Assembly: GCF_003634635.1 (NCBI RefSeq)
Contig: NZ_RBJB01000007.1
Span: 39,027-103,026 of the forward strand
Reading direction: 5' to 3'
Origin: Marinobacter nauticus
GTDB taxonomy: Bacteria; Pseudomonadota; Gammaproteobacteria; Pseudomonadales; Oleiphilaceae
DNA length: 64,000 nucleotides
Under the pieces are notes generated by a model that made no database searches, was not told the DNA's origin, and saw only the letters and a list, made by a program, of their open reading frames with translations. This document shows, piece after piece, positions 63,978 to 64,000 of this stretch; positions within the stretch are counted from its first letter, which is position 1, and each line of letters begins with the position of its first letter. Both the position numbers and the translations under genes were made by a program.

Positions 63978-64000
63978 GTTAACCAAGTAATTCGTGTGGG

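Noticed and set aside
1..64000. CRISPR array, transposon or prophage
   Set aside because: No evenly spaced direct repeats, no cas, transposase, integrase or phage structural gene was seen on either strand.

Overview
The window looks like a chromosomal segment of a marine gammaproteobacterium, most likely Marinobacter. The best single marker is a 661-residue two-domain fatty acyl-CoA reductase (28049-30034), which I recognise from the Marinobacter wax-ester pathway. Gene order elsewhere is Pseudomonas-like: rnt-pyrC-motY, yciK-mupP-ubiG-mtaD-mtnA, and mltF divergent from purL. Base composition is moderately GC-rich and even. I see no transposase, integrase, prophage gene or CRISPR array, so this reads as core chromosome with a few accessory insertions.

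Layout. 1-3486 (minus): envelope/signalling operon of response regulator, LysM-FecR protein and CHASE2 protein, the last cut by the left edge. 3599-7573: topB, bolA-yciO and an unknown gene. 7838-9454: chemotaxis receptor with a c-type haem motif. 9477-10638 (minus): gloC overlapping a DUF2442/DUF4160 pair. 10710-16463: four overlapping genes of an SMC-like condensin/anti-plasmid complex (MksG-MksB-MksF-MksE, Wadjet-like). 16471-23566: diguanylate cyclase, membrane proteins, a methyltransferase, an SDR, alanine dehydrogenase and a GST. 23575-23651: tRNA-Arg(CCT). 23845-27672: secreted unknown, M16 peptidase, small unknown. 27673-30034: palindrome-rich control region and fatty acyl-CoA reductase. 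30098-32920: rnt, pyrC, motY. 32943-36820: divergent deacetylase-like gene and Pat-type lysine acetyltransferase. 36833-46876: rdgC, yaaA, yciK-mupP-ubiG-mtaD, mtnA, an HTH gene and tail-specific protease. 47121-50509: fatty-acid beta-oxidation pair. 50696-63651: ComFB, DUF349 protein, recX, mltF, purL, Nif3-like protein, two NUDIX enzymes, gamma carbonic anhydrase, DUF1289 and purT. 63776-64000: tandem strong promoters and an antitermination leader typical of an rRNA operon; the 16S gene should start just beyond the right edge.

Themes. Lipid metabolism is represented by the acyl-CoA reductase and the beta-oxidation pair. Purine synthesis has purL and the formate-dependent purT. Murein turnover and recycling has mltF, mupP and the tail-specific protease. 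Cyclic-di-GMP or second-messenger signalling may link the diguanylate cyclase and ComFB. The most system-like region is the Mks cluster, which has a compact TOPRIM subunit and an order (G-B-F-E) different from the usual Wadjet order. Function names rest on motif and family recognition by eye; no database search was run.
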